A stretch of 64,000 nucleotides of DNA from Callaeas wilsoni (lineage: Eukaryota; Chordata; Aves; Passeriformes; Callaeidae), in NCBI GenBank assembly GCA_013398955.1, contig VWPU01018708.1, positions 1 through 64,000 on the forward strand, in the 5' to 3' direction. Shown here piece by piece: positions 27,801-40,520 of this stretch. The number at the start of each line of letters is the position of its first letter. Within the stretch, counting starts at the first letter, position 1. Under the pieces are notes generated by a model. It made no database searches. It was not told where the DNA came from and saw nothing but the letters and a program-made list of their open reading frames with translations. The translations under genes and the position numbers were made by a program.

Positions 27801-29906
27801 TCCCTCATCATATTAGCTATCTAAACAACAGGATGGATGCAAAGGAGAGAGCAGGATGGAGCCTCTGCCTCTTACTTGAGGAGCAACTCCCTTCTATGGA
27901 GTAGTCTAGAAGCTGGTAGCAAAGAGATGTCCATAGAAAAACACACGCCCTGGGGATGGCACTAGTGCCATGGCCAGCAGCAGTGTGGAGAGAGGAAGGA
28001 GACGGAAACCTCACTACCTGAACTGCAAGAGTGCAAGAAATTGCAATTGTTGCCTCTCAGGTTCTCAAGTGCATCTTGCACCAGTAGCTCCTTAAAACCA
28101 AACACGCTGAAAGAACCACAGCTCCCTTGCTCTTTTTGGTGCTCTGCCTTCTTGCCAAACTCCCGTGTGTGCTGAGCTTCTGCACGCGCTGATGTCTTCG
28201 CTCATCATCAAACCTGCAGGAGATGGGAGCAAGCGGTAACTCGATCGCAAAAAAAAGCTGATTATAGCTGTACCAACATGGTCAACATTGGTGATGCTGA
28301 ATCTGCTTATTGCAGACCCACTTAGCCTCCTACGAGACCTCTGTGTCACATTTAGGACATTGTCTTCTTTCAGCTTAACTTCTTTGTTTTCATTGTGCAG
28401 AATGGTGGATTTTAAGATCTGGGAATACTGTGAATAGCATCCAGCATCTTTCTGCATTACTGGAGTTCAGACATAGGAGAAATCCTTTCCAAGTTGTGGA
28501 TTCTTCCAATGTTTTTTCACTCTTCAGAGAAGAATACATACAGAGCTGAATGTTTTATTATATGCTAAAACAAAAAGTACATTAGTTATATTTACTTAAT
28601 CTGTGCTCTAGGATTCATGAATTCCCATGCTGTCCTTAGGAGCCAGCCTGCCTTGTTCTGTCCAAGGCTATGAGCAGCACTAAGGTCCTGTACGTAATCC
28701 AGGTCTCCTGCACATGTTTCCTGCCTGGCATAATTGGATCCAGGAGCTTCAGCCTCCTCAAGGTGCAGTGTCCTTAGATGTTAATTTTCAGTTTAGCTAT
28801 CCAGGAAACAACCAGGGAGAATTGCAAGGACTTTTGAAAGCCTCTTCCTAAACAAAACCAAGTTGCTTATAAATTACAACGAGGAGGTGTGCAGTCATGG
28901 AAAAGCAGAACACTGAGCACATTTGCCTCCCAACAGGTACCCATGCTGCCATCAAGTCCCTGATATTTGCAAGAAACTCAGCGACTCCAAGTCTCCTACT
29001 TCTACCTCTTACTCCAGAGAGTCCCTGTTCCCTGGTGGAAGCCATTTCTCTTTAAAACAGTCAGCCCGTGGCACTTCTGCCCATTCCCTCTGTACCAGGA
29101 TTTTCCATGTGCCAGTCCTCAAGTGGAAACACTGACAGAGCTCTTTCGAGTCAATGACTACCCATTGCTGCCAGGGATTTTGCCAAGGTGGGGTATGCCT
29201 TCATGGGGTAGGATATTCCTTGATGTGCCTTGCTTCAGTGTCTGAGACTGAGCTGGTTTCCTGGTGCCAAAACCCTCACAGTATTCTCCAGAACAGAAAG
29301 GAATTCATAGGCTGCCAGTGATGTTCTCAAAACCCTCGCTGTCTTTCCAACTTAGGTAATGGAAAATGGAGAAGTTCTCAGAATCTGCCTTTCCTACACA
29401 GGGTAGGCAGTGTACAAATTGTACCTTACTGGTTTGGGATTTAAAACCCTTATCCTTCTTAGCTGAAACCATACCAGTTTTCTATGTATACTGTGTGAGA
29501 GCAGTTCTTGATCAAAGACGCACTCCCAGTAAATCCCCCCCATACTTGCTGTGGATACCCAGTGTGGGATGAATCCTCAGAGTGTGTGCACTGTAAATAC
29601 AAAACAGTGGAAAAATCCATGTGAAGGAAAAGTTAGTACCCTGTTTATATTTAGAGCTAGTATTTCATGTAAGCTGTGATGTTACAAAGTCAAGTGTGTG
29701 TAGTTTTATAAAGACATTTCTCCTTGCCCCTTTGTACATAGCTTGACAGAAGCAAGAGAAAGTCTGACAGATGCTGATGAAATGAGCTATCTGGTTACAG
29801 AGCTGAAATATTTGGAAAGGACACAAGTGAGAACAGAATTTATTGCCTTTGTGAAAAGGGGATTTAATTTCCAAACTATCCACACGTGGCAATGAACAAC
29901 CTTGTC

Positions 29907-29924
29907 TCTGCCCTCTGGTGACAG
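29907..29924 (-). promoter_or_regulatory. CTCF-like motif (weak)
   Basis: CTGCCCTCTGGTGACAG resembles the C-rich strand of the vertebrate CTCF consensus (GCGCCCCCTGGTGG-like). Single motif matches are frequent by chance and binding cannot be read from sequence alone. Confidence 0.25.
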
Positions 29925-32900
29925 CCTGCAGGCACCACGCAATTATGATTAAAGCCTTTTATTGTTTTTGTCCCAGATTAGATTAAGTTGATATTTAAAG
30001 ATACAATTTTCTAATTGCGTTGTCACACCAGAACAGAGATGTGGTTGTCTGTGCACTTTTACTGAGGAACAAAAAAAGAAATCTGAATGCTTTGAGGCAA
30101 ACATGGCTAGCAGGACTCCTAATTTCCAGGAAGAGCAGGAGAAGTAATTACAATTCTTCTAGATTATTATTAATTCTTAGTGCTCAGTTTAACTGAGAAA
30201 ACAATTTAAATGAGTTCACACAGCCACTAAAGACAAGGCAGGGAAGAAAAGGCCACTGCTCTGTGCTTCTAGTGTAGCTTACAGCAGAGACCTTCTCCCT
30301 TCCTGGCCACAGCAAGTTCAGCATCCCTGCTCCCAAAATCATGCCACCTTTGTGGTAAAAATAAATCATAATGACTTACACTAATCTGAATAAAAATCAT
30401 ACTGTTTATTAGCTGTGTTCCAGTATTACAAAGCCCATGGGGCTGAGTGTGAGACAGACCTAAGAAATGCTGTCAGAGCAAGAAAAAGGTGAGAAGGAGC
30501 CATGCATGAGTACTTCCGGGTATCTAATATTCGCAATTTTAAGAAAAAGAACCAATGGTGACAAGAAACAGCTAATTGTCCAAAAAATTTCAGAGATAAG
30601 GATATGAAGGCAAGAAGAGACAAATCAGGAAGGAGGTTGAGATTACAAGACAAGGAGCATCAGCTTGAAAGCACAAAGGAAACATTTTCATGAGTCCTGC
30701 TTAAATCCCCTTTCCTATTCCAAAAAACAGTAAATGGCTCAGGGATTTCTCTAGCATACCATGTACCAAGTAAGGCCCAAGGGATTCCAATTTCTGTCTT
30801 ACAGCACTTACACCCAACTTACTGTGAGGATTTTGTACAGGAGGAAGACTTCTGATTCGTTTCACGAGTTGTGGACAATGAGCTCCCTGATTTTTTTTCC
30901 TGTGTGGATACAGAAAGTCACCCAAGAATTGAAAACAACACCTTGGTGCTGTGAAAGCACGTGGAAGAATGGCAGTCATGTTTCAGTATGTCATTTATCA
31001 ATGGGAATGAGAGCTCTGCCAGCAGACACAATGGTTCCATGTAACGAAGCCAGCTCGTGCTCATCCAGCAAACAAGAGACCAGAGCAGCCGCAGGCTTGC
31101 TGCATGTGGAACCAGAGGCACCAAAGAGCCTTATATCAAAACAGCTTTGGACAACATGACAGGTTTGCTCTAGCTTGCATGGGCTGCTGCTTTCAGTCTT
31201 TTGGGATTGACTGTGATGCTTCCTACACCCATTACTTTCATCCCCCAAATCGTGCCAAAAGGACAGTATGGCAAGTTATCAAATCTAGTGCATCATGGGC
31301 AGCACCTACACAACCGATTGGACTCACCACCTGCTCTCCCAGCCTGTGCAGCCACACTGCAATGTTGCTGCCCAGACAACATCATGCTCAGGGGTTAACG
31401 TCAGCTGTACTGGCAGCAAAGCAGTACCCCATATGCGAGCAGGCCTGGATAGATACCAGTGCCTTCTGTAGCACAACCCCTCCAGTGCCTGATTATTTCT
31501 AATTATAATGCCTGGCAGATGTGCAGTGTTTTGGCAGGGTTTGGCACAGTGTTTTACGTTGCTTCAGATTAACTGAGGGAAGCAAGTGCCACCAGCTGAG
31601 CAGCTCCCAAGGCATGTCTGTCAGCAAAAGCAATGCTCTCCAATTAAGCAAGTCAGCCCCTTCTGCCTGAGCACCAAGGCTCTGCGGAAAGAGCAACTTT
31701 CTACCAGCAAGAGGCTGAGCAAGAGCTCCTGTGCCTGCCACCACTGGCTGAGCCACAGAAAGATGGGGGCTCTGGGAGAGGGCAGCTTTAGCAGAGCTGT
31801 CAGGCTGGGACTGAGGAAACCCCTGCTGTCATCCCTGCCTCCACTGCCAGGCTCACCAGAGACATGATGGGCCCTTCCTTACCCCCACCACCCTTTACCT
31901 TATATATCTATGGGAGAAGATCCTCAAGGCAGACAGTGCCTTTAATACGAGGCACTGATAGTGCTTCCAAGGAAACCCAGTTTCAAATGGAGCCCCCATG
32001 TGCTGTTACACAATCTATTATGAATGATCCCAACTTAAAGTGATGCAGAAAAAGACCCTAACACCCGTCTTAAAGAGACAATGGTTTCCAAGGCCTGTCC
32101 TGCACCCTATAGTCTAGGCAGACCTGAGTGACGTGCTTTTATAAGAACAGAATGTGTTTACTTGTTTTGAAAATACCAAGAGCAAACATTTTGTTGACTA
32201 TTTCAATGACGTGTTTCAATCTCTGATTTGGGAAGTGGGTTTGTGCCATTTTTAAATGGAAAATGCTTGAGTTGTTCATGAGATGCTGAGAGTCATATAA
32301 CACGCAGAAAATCTATCAAGTCCCCATAGAAATTGGGATAAGTATGGCTCTACAGCTTTTTTTAAAAGGCACTTGAGAACAAGACTTCATAACAAGCATT
32401 GCTGAGAATCTGCAACTGGCACAAAAGCGAGTTGAAATACATGGACTATCTTAGAAGTGTCTCCCTGACACACTTAAGAAATAAAGTCACAGCAGCCCCT
32501 TCAGAGTAATCTCTCTGAAAGATATAACTGGAGAGATGTATTTCCTATACAGGCAGAACATTCAGCTTCTCTCCCCTTCCTGGGCTCTGGAAATACTTTC
32601 TTTAGACCTGTCTGGGATTTTCCTTCTACTTCTTCAGCTTTTATCTGATGAGCTTCTGCTCACGTACAGTCCTATTCACGTGGTTGGCCACCCTGAGCTC
32701 TAACTGGGCCTCTAATTATTTTTTAACAATCTAACAAAAGATCTGAGAGAAAAAAAAGCGACTTATGAATAAGAACATCCAGAGACTTAATACACTTAAG
32801 AATATTAATTTCATGGCTCTAATGGATTTGCCCTAATAATCACAAGCATCCTAGTAGTGGTTGCTCTTCCTCTTTTTTCTCCACCCTCATATAAAAAGCA

Positions 32901-35900
32901 GTGAAATTAATAGAGCCTGTGCTTCCACAGATTTACATTTTCTGTTCCCCAACAATCCTCACCGTCCCAGCAATAATCAGCTCCCACCCTCGCTTCCACT
33001 GACATATGGATGGGCAAGATGCTGGATCAGCATCAGGTAAACTGAGCTATGAGCATGGACCCCCTTGGTGGATCCCTGACTGGGCTCAAGTTCTTGATTT
33101 GATGAGCCTCTTCATAGATCTGCTGAGAACATATAATTAACTTTGAGACTCCTAAATTTCTCTCACACTCTGATGGATTTGGACAGTGGGATCAAAATTT
33201 AGTGGTAGTGTCAAACAGCTAAGCGTCACTGTCCTGCCACTGGGGGCTGGAAAAGGTGTCCATTATATGAGGGAGGGGCAAACTCCTCCACTCCTCCGTG
33301 GTGCCCACATCCCTTCATCTCCTTCTACTACCCCTCCTCACATAGTGGGTTACACTGCTACTGCAGCAACTGTTTCTGGGAGGCAAGGAGGACTCAGGGC
33401 AAGCTGTGAGCAGGGTGGCAGCGAGAATCTTCCTCGGGGTGCTATTCCCACTCAGTATGCCCTTCCCTCTCTTGCCCTCTGTGAGTCTCACAGCCTGTTT
33501 TTGAGTCTCTTGACTTAACTGGGTGTGGTCCAGGTGGCAGACACCTGCACAAACTCTCACTAATTACACTGCACAAATAAATGCTTCATCCAGAGAAAAT
33601 AAAGGAGGAAGGAATTAACTCATCATCCTTTCCAGCTATATTAACAGGGCATTTTACAAACACAGCATCCCTGGCAATACCCCGAAGCTTCAGGAGAGAC
33701 AGTCAATAAAGTAATCTGTGTGTGACCCGGAGTCTACACAGCTGCTGACAGGAAACACAAGGCAGCACCTTGGATTGCTCCGAGCTTTTTAAGTGGAAAG
33801 CTGTCCTGTTCAGCTTCTGTTAGAGGACCTTTCTCCACGAGAAGAAAATCTCCCTCTTATTCAGGCTGAGAAGGGTCTATCAGCAACTGGCCTTGGAGGC
33901 AACCCTCCAGGATGTCCTCACACTCCCTAGGTTGTCTGATTGATACCCCTACACCTCAATATGTAAGAGACATCCCCTAGGGTTGTTAATAGTTTACTTT
34001 ACTCTTGAAAAAGCAAACCCAACTGTTCCAGCTAGAGCACAAAGCTTCCAGCATTTGAAAAGCAATTCAGGAGAGAACCCACCCCACAAGGCTGAGTGTC
34101 TCCAGCACCAACCTGTTTTGTGTCTGTGCTGGGGGAACATGGCCTCTTCCCCTGCCTTCTTCTCCAGCCACTGAGCTTCCAAATGTAATACAGACAGATA
34201 TAAACATAACGAGTCATCTGAAGAACTACAGAGAAAGAGGCTTTTGGAGGAGGAAGAACAGTACAGGAGAAATGTGATACAATAAATCAAGTTTTGCAAT
34301 ACAAAAATTCTCAGATTTTTTGGCAAATAAAGAAATAAAACTTTGCTGTCTGGGAGGGAAAAAGAAAGGTAGTTTTAGATGTTGCAAATCCTTGCCCAGG
34401 ATGAGGTTAGGCACATCAAAATTCTTGAGGTAATTGGGAGAGCAAGCAAAAGCCTTAGCTGGGAATAGATTTGGAGGGCAAAATCATAGTCTGCACAATA
34501 CAGGTCAGGGCTGAGTGCTCTCACCACTGGTCACTCAAGCAAATGGTTACCAAAACAGGCAAAATGTCTGCAAAGTGTTTCAGGGAATCGGCATCTTACA
34601 GCAATTAAGGTTGCAGATGGCAGATGAACTCGAGGCTACCAGAGCTCGCTAGTGGACATGGTCCCCTCACCTCCCAGTCTGCAAAGGGCTCCCAAGAGCC
34701 TCCACCTGTCCAGTCTCAGATACAGAGCCCAAAAACTGCTGCACAAGCTGCTGCATCTGCCAGCTGCCTCTGCCAGCTGCGCTTGACAAGCTGGTCCAGG
34801 CACCTTGGGCTCCTAAGACCTGCAAAGGGGTGAGACCAAGACTGCAGCCCTGTTAATGAGAGCTTTGGTCACCCAGGGATGCTCAGACATCTGAGACACC
34901 TGGACACACACGCTTGTTCCTGCACAAATCTGCTTGAATGCAAAGCCTGGCTGTTTTATCCCCACAACAAGCAAAGAAAATTTGAAGTGGCCACATCAGC
35001 TAAAGAGAAGGATGGGAAAAATCCTTAGACAGCAACAATCCATCCTTGCTGAACGAAATCCCTGAGACAGTCACCTGCCTGGGAAGGGCATGTGCTGCAT
35101 GTGACACGTCAAAAACCTGGTTTTGCCGAAGAACAAGGACAGTGCTTCTGGCATAAGCTCAGGCATTTCTCCTTTCCCAAGGGCACCTGCTTGGGAAGCA
35201 GGGCCTGATTGGTAACATAAGAGAGAGAAAACAGGAGCAAAAGTGAGAAAAAAAACCTTTCAGTATTTTCAGGTATAGAGACAAAGCATAATTTTCCATA
35301 TACATACTTTAATTATTTCATACCCTTAAAATGGGTAAAAAGGCTATATTCAAAAAGATAACTTCCTTCAAAAAAACTGAAGCAATTATTTATTGTAGGG
35401 GTTTTTTTCTATATTTCAAGGATGCTCTTGAAAGATTCCAGGACTGTAAAAGAGTCTTTGACTTTTCTATCTCTTCCTGTCTTTGCCTTCCACAGCTGGG
35501 AGAAAAATCTAAGGGCCTTAAATAAGTTCAAATATGAAAGTCAAAAAATGGCTTTGAAAATAAGCTGTGAAGGAACACTCTGTATTTGAACTCCACAGAG
35601 AAAATTAAAATCAAGGGAAAATGTAGAGCTGAAACTGTAATACATAAAATTTTTACATGTATTTATATATATATATTTCAATCACAGGACTCAATGTCTT
35701 ACAGCTTTCAATGGGACTTTTGTTTGTGTAAAGATGGAAGAACAGAGCTCTATTTCAGCATGACTCTGTGCTTTGTCTGCTATCTCCAGTCCTCAAATTT
35801 TTGCTCCAAACTGTGGTAGGACACTCGTCTTTCATAGCAGCTGAGCTCATGTAGGATGGGAGTGTTCTTCTTTGTGTGGCACCACCAGTGCTGGAATCTC

Positions 35901-37431
35901 AGGTCTGCTGAAATCAGTGGCAAAACTGCTCCAAGAGAGTTTGCTTCCCACTGCCAGGCACACACAGCCACCTTGCTGACTCCTCCAGTGAGAGGAGTCA
36001 CTGCCACCGCAATGGGCCCCTGCCATGTAAAATCAGTTGTTCTTGTGCTCACAGGGACTGTGCCTTGGTGGGTGTTCTTACCTAGGGATGAGACTGCTCT
36101 TGCCACAACCTGAGCTGCCTTTGGGCTGGTTTCCACCACCTGTGTCAGCCCCCAAAACTAGGCTGGAGGGAGCAGGGCTGAAGCTGAGTGGACACATACC
36201 AACATCAGGCAGCATCCTCCAGTGACTGCTTCTTCCTCCTCACAACTTGCCTGCTGACAGCTGCATGAAGGTCTCTGTGGCAGGTTCATCATCCACAACC
36301 ACACTAAGGTGAATCTTTCCTAGCAAAGTCTAGTGAACACCAGCCTCCCATTCTCCACGTTCCATGTCCTTCAGCACAAAGTACAACATCCCACAGGACA
36401 GAAGCACTCCCCTGCAAACAGCCCTAACTCAGCTACAAACAACAAAACACTCTGCAGGTTTTCTAACGCATCCTGCTTCTTCTATCCACAGAGTTTTAAA
36501 ACATGGCCCATCACTACAACATCTGAGCACAAGACTAGACATGGTGCACGCTGCAGACCCAGTGCACTGTTCTCTTTTGGGGTTAAGGAAAATAATTTAT
36601 AGGCAACAAAAGATTGGACAGTAATTAAGGGAACAGATGTTTCTTACTAACTCATAGGCAGAGGAAGGCAATCCCTGCCACTTTTACTATTGTGGTTTGT
36701 AGAAGCAATGAGGAGGATGGCTGGAAAGAGTCTGTTTTAACAACAGTACTCACCAGCCAGACAAGGGAGAAAATTGTTTAAGCTTCAATCAGCATCTCAC
36801 AGCTTCCTCTGTTCCATGTGCAGGCCTCCAGGGGACACAGCAGCAAGTGTGGCATCACAAAATATTCTTTTTCTCCCTGTTTCTACTCCAGAATCTCTCC
36901 AGCCTTGAAGAAACCGCTCACCTCCATGCCATGGCTTTGCCTCCAGGGACAAACACAGTACTCACCTGCATGAACCATTGTGGACTCCTCTGTTCACCAG
37001 GACTGCGTGGATGCCAAGTCTCTAATTGCAGTATTTTTCTTCTTTTGTAAAGGCAATTCTTGTCCTATCTGGATTAACTTTCAGAGAAAGTGAGGGACCT
37101 GCTTTCTATCCTTGCCTGTATCTCTTCCAGCCATAGACAGACCATGGCAGTCCCTTTTGCTTTTGATTAAAAGAACTTTAGGTATCCATTAAAGCACACT
37201 GACCCAGTTTTTATCATCTGACCCCACTGGTACAGCTCTCTTTCGGGAGGCAGGATCCCTCAGTGGAGCTATTACAGCAGCCTTGCAGCCTCGCATGACT
37301 GGAGAGAAGAGTTCTCCAGAATAAAAGCTAAATGATGGAGCAAGACAGAGTGGGTGTCTGTGTACATAAACATTAGAATTTGTTTACTAATGCAAACAGC
37401 TCTCAGGGTGAGAGGAAAATAGCAGAAATGT

Positions 37432-37465
37432 TCAGTTAAACATTTATCTCAGTTAAACATTTATG
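37432..37465 (+). repeat. 17-bp tandem duplication
   Basis: The 16-base string TCAGTTAAACATTTAT occurs at 37432-37447 and again, identically, at 37449-37464. Two adjacent copies with a 17-base period indicate a recent local duplication. No further copies were seen. Confidence 0.9.
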
Positions 37466-38711
37466 CAGGATTTACATACGATGACATAAACAGAGGTGGT
37501 GTTTACATGGCTGACACTATTGGCAGTGTTGGATTTTTTAGGGATGCTTCCCAGAGCATTTTTCTTGCCAGGAGAATTTTTAGTGAAATTGTGCAAGTGT
37601 AACAGATCCATCATTCACATACAGAGCTGTGCAATTTTTCTTCCTTCCAAAGAACAGCTTGTTCCTCTATTTACAAGGTATTAATATAGGAGGTCCTATT
37701 CCTGACACTTGGATACAGCTTCTCAGGTTTCCCACATGGGTTCAGATCTCTGCTGATGTAACTCAGTGAGGTCAGCACGTAAAATTGGAGGGAAGTGAGC
37801 AGGTTAAGATCCTTTTCTTTAAACAACAAAAATGCTTCTTCTATCTACATATCCCCCTAGAAAGGTAACCTCCAAAGCCAAAGACTCCCTTAAAGCACTT
37901 GCTGCTGCTATTACAGCACTGTGCTAAGGGTTCAGAATGAAAACCTTAAATTAACCAGGAGATCTGGGGAAAAAAATAAAACCTTGAATTTTACTTTTCT
38001 CAACCGAACTGAGATGTAAATTAGATGAATAACACAATTATCAAAATGTAGAGCAGAATCCAAAAAATCACCTCATCTTTACTAACTTGTGTTCTGACAG
38101 ACAGGATATTTTGCCTAAACAAACCCTAGGATAGGATACTTCAAGAAAGTTAGGTCCCATGTCAGTCACGTGCTTGAGGATTATACATTCCAGATGTGCA
38201 TTTAACTTCTCATCAGCTGTGAAAGTCACCTGCATAACTGAACTTACAGCTCTGAACAACAGGGCCTGATTCTGCTGCAGCATAACCAACTTCTGGTCTC
38301 TCAAATTTATGATGCAAGGATTCAAAAAAAGCATTTGTAGGGTAAGCTTACTATGACAACCTGAGACACCTTTACGTACCTTCTCATGCCTGAGTCCTAA
38401 GGGTCCCCTTTTTTGTTCAGAGGGAGAAACTTCTCCCCTCTTTCTGACAAGGACAACTGAAATGTAGCAGGGCTCTCATGACCCCAGGAGCTGCAGCTGT
38501 AAAAAGAAATGCACAAACAATTGAGTGCACACATTGAAACCATGAGGTCATTGTGAGAAATGCCATTTTTTCTGGTCCAACTGCAATTAATTGGAGCATT
38601 GCTACTGTTTTCCAAGGCCAGCAGGACTGCCTTTTCCTGCCTGCTGAGCTCTGTGGCAGGTGAGTTTCCGTCGGATGAATTCCAATTTAATTAACAGAAA
38701 ACAATTTTCTT

Positions 38712-38737
38712 AAAAAAAAAAAAAAAAAAAAAAAAAA
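38712..38737 (+). repeat. A26 homopolymer
   Basis: Twenty-six uninterrupted A residues. Upstream DNA shows no AATAAA, no coding remnant and no recognisable retroelement, so it is annotated as a mononucleotide repeat and not as a retroposition tail. Confidence 0.85.
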
Positions 38738-40254
38738 GCCCAGACAACAAACTGTTCCTACAGTTCTCTCAAAATGAGTATATACATCATATAGAAAACA
38801 AAAAGGTAATACAAAGACACTTGGCTGCCTTCCACTCCTAGGAGATGCTAGAAACCTATTTGATACTATGTTTTAAAATACTATTTATACTAGCACTGGA
38901 TACCTTAGTTGGAGGACCCCAGGATGGATGGATTTTTTTTTCTCTCCATGAAAAGCATCCATTTCCTCTCTTAGGCCACAAACATAAATATAGAAATAGA
39001 TCATTCTGAATTGGTCTGTTTACGATTATTTATTTAATGGCTAACCACAGTGTCTCGAGCTACTAATACATAATTTAAATGTCTCACAAATATAGCACTT
39101 GGTTTTCAATTCATTCTCTGTACATACTCAATAAACTGAGCATGTGAAAATAATAAAGAAAGCGAGGCCTTGGTTATCGATTCTGACAGGGTTCACAGTC
39201 CTTCTAAATGTGTCTTTAAGTCATTTTAGCTTGTATTTGAACGTAATTATCATGACAGGCATGGCTTCAACTGAGCCAACAGAGCTTTCAAATAAATACT
39301 GGAAGCTGCTTGCTCAACGTTGATGCAAGGTCTGAATCCCAATCTGGCAAACATCCCTGTTTCTCTCAGTAACCCCAGTCCTGGCATGGCCTGGAAGGCT
39401 GAGGATTCTTTGTTAGCCAGGGTGGGGGTCATCAGAAATGTCTGCAGGAAAGAAACGCCCAGCCTTGAAATTCAGCTTTTCTCATGCCCCCACTTCTTCC
39501 AAAGCTGATCTGGATTTGGGGCCATTTGCCCTTTGTCACTCCCGTGCCCCACCCCTGGAGGAGCAAGACAATCCTTCAGGCTTTCTGCTGAAGTTCCACA
39601 GGACCATTTGTGTAGCCTGTTCTGCACAGTTTCAGTACTTCTGCTAAAGCTCTTTGCATGTGAAAACATTGCAGCCCACATTTCACACTTACACTCATTT
39701 AGACTTTACCAGGGGAACCATTTCATATTGCAATTAAAAGCTACTCTAGCATGCAGCAGTTTTTAAGAAAGAGTGCACCTTTAACATTTAAGAACACTGT
39801 ATCATGCTGCAGGAAGTCAGATCTTCAATGAAATCTAGTCTGCTTTGATTAATAATTGATGACATTTTTGCATAGGAAAGAAAAAAAGTCCCAAAGACAC
39901 TCTTTCTATTGATCTGAAAGACTCAAATAAATGAAACAGATTTAAACTTTTCCTATGTTTGTTAACTATTGACAAAATGGCAGTACTGAGCAGAGGCAGT
40001 CACACATACAAATGTAAGGCTGGTGACAGAGAGAGTTTTAAACTGCATCTGGTTCAACTTCTTGAAAGCTTAATTTGATGTTGAACAGCCAGAAAACCTG
40101 TGTATACTGACCGTACAAGGTTATGCATACCTTCCATAGGTATTGCAATGTATGCTAACATACAAGAAGTAGTAGAAATTGTGCAGGCACTTACACAACA
40201 GAAAGAAGTTTAAAGATCTGGGGTCAGATCTTGAGCTGGGAAAAGAAGTAGTTT

Positions 40255-40520
40255 AAAAAGTACAGTTCATTAGTCTGACCTCTATCATGTACAACTTTTT
40301 CAAACAGATATTGGAGAAAATAATAATCACGACGCAGAAACAAACAGAGGCCAAAAGGCAATGCGACTTCAGGAAAGACAGATCACATTAGACTAAACTT
40401 GTTTGGACAGGTGCTTGTCTTGATCAGAGAAAAGTGGTAGATCTAATCTTTGGACTTTGCTTATATTTGACTTAGGCCCACATGGAAAGCTATGAGTGAA
40501 GCTGGAGAAGACATGGGTTG
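40255..40520 (+). pseudogene. Fossil non-LTR (CR1/LINE-like) reverse-transcriptase fragment
   Basis: One plus-strand frame shows remnants of several ordered LINE reverse-transcriptase motifs. An FISLTSI...ILEKII segment resembles the NYRPISLTS...EKII block at about 40266-40326. Next comes a QCDFRKDRSH segment resembling the Q-GFRKGRS block at about 40360-40389. Then comes KVVDLIF, at the position of the catalytic VDxxFLDFSKAFD block, near 40436. Internal stops at the codon after the second motif and further downstream show that it is dead. The order and spacing argue for an old LINE, perhaps CR1/L3-like, rather than chance. The exact family and limits are not determined. Confidence 0.5.

Larger units (their letters stand above)
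20216..40250. other. Intergenic DNA without recognised genes
   Basis: Short open frames only. A near-perfect palindrome lies at 21839-21858, a 17-base tandem duplication at 37432-37465 and an A26 run at 38712-38737. Two minus-strand stretches have exon-like borders (about 21185-21345 and 28085-28214), but their translations match nothing I know. A CTCF-like motif lies at 29907-29924. Confidence 0.55.

Noticed and set aside
35890..35940. CTGAAATCAGTGGCAAAACTG text resembling another ancient dispersed repeat
   Set aside because: Too short and diverged to assign without a repeat library.
38712..38737. A26 run as a retroposition tail
   Set aside because: No AATAAA, coding remnant or flanking duplication upstream.
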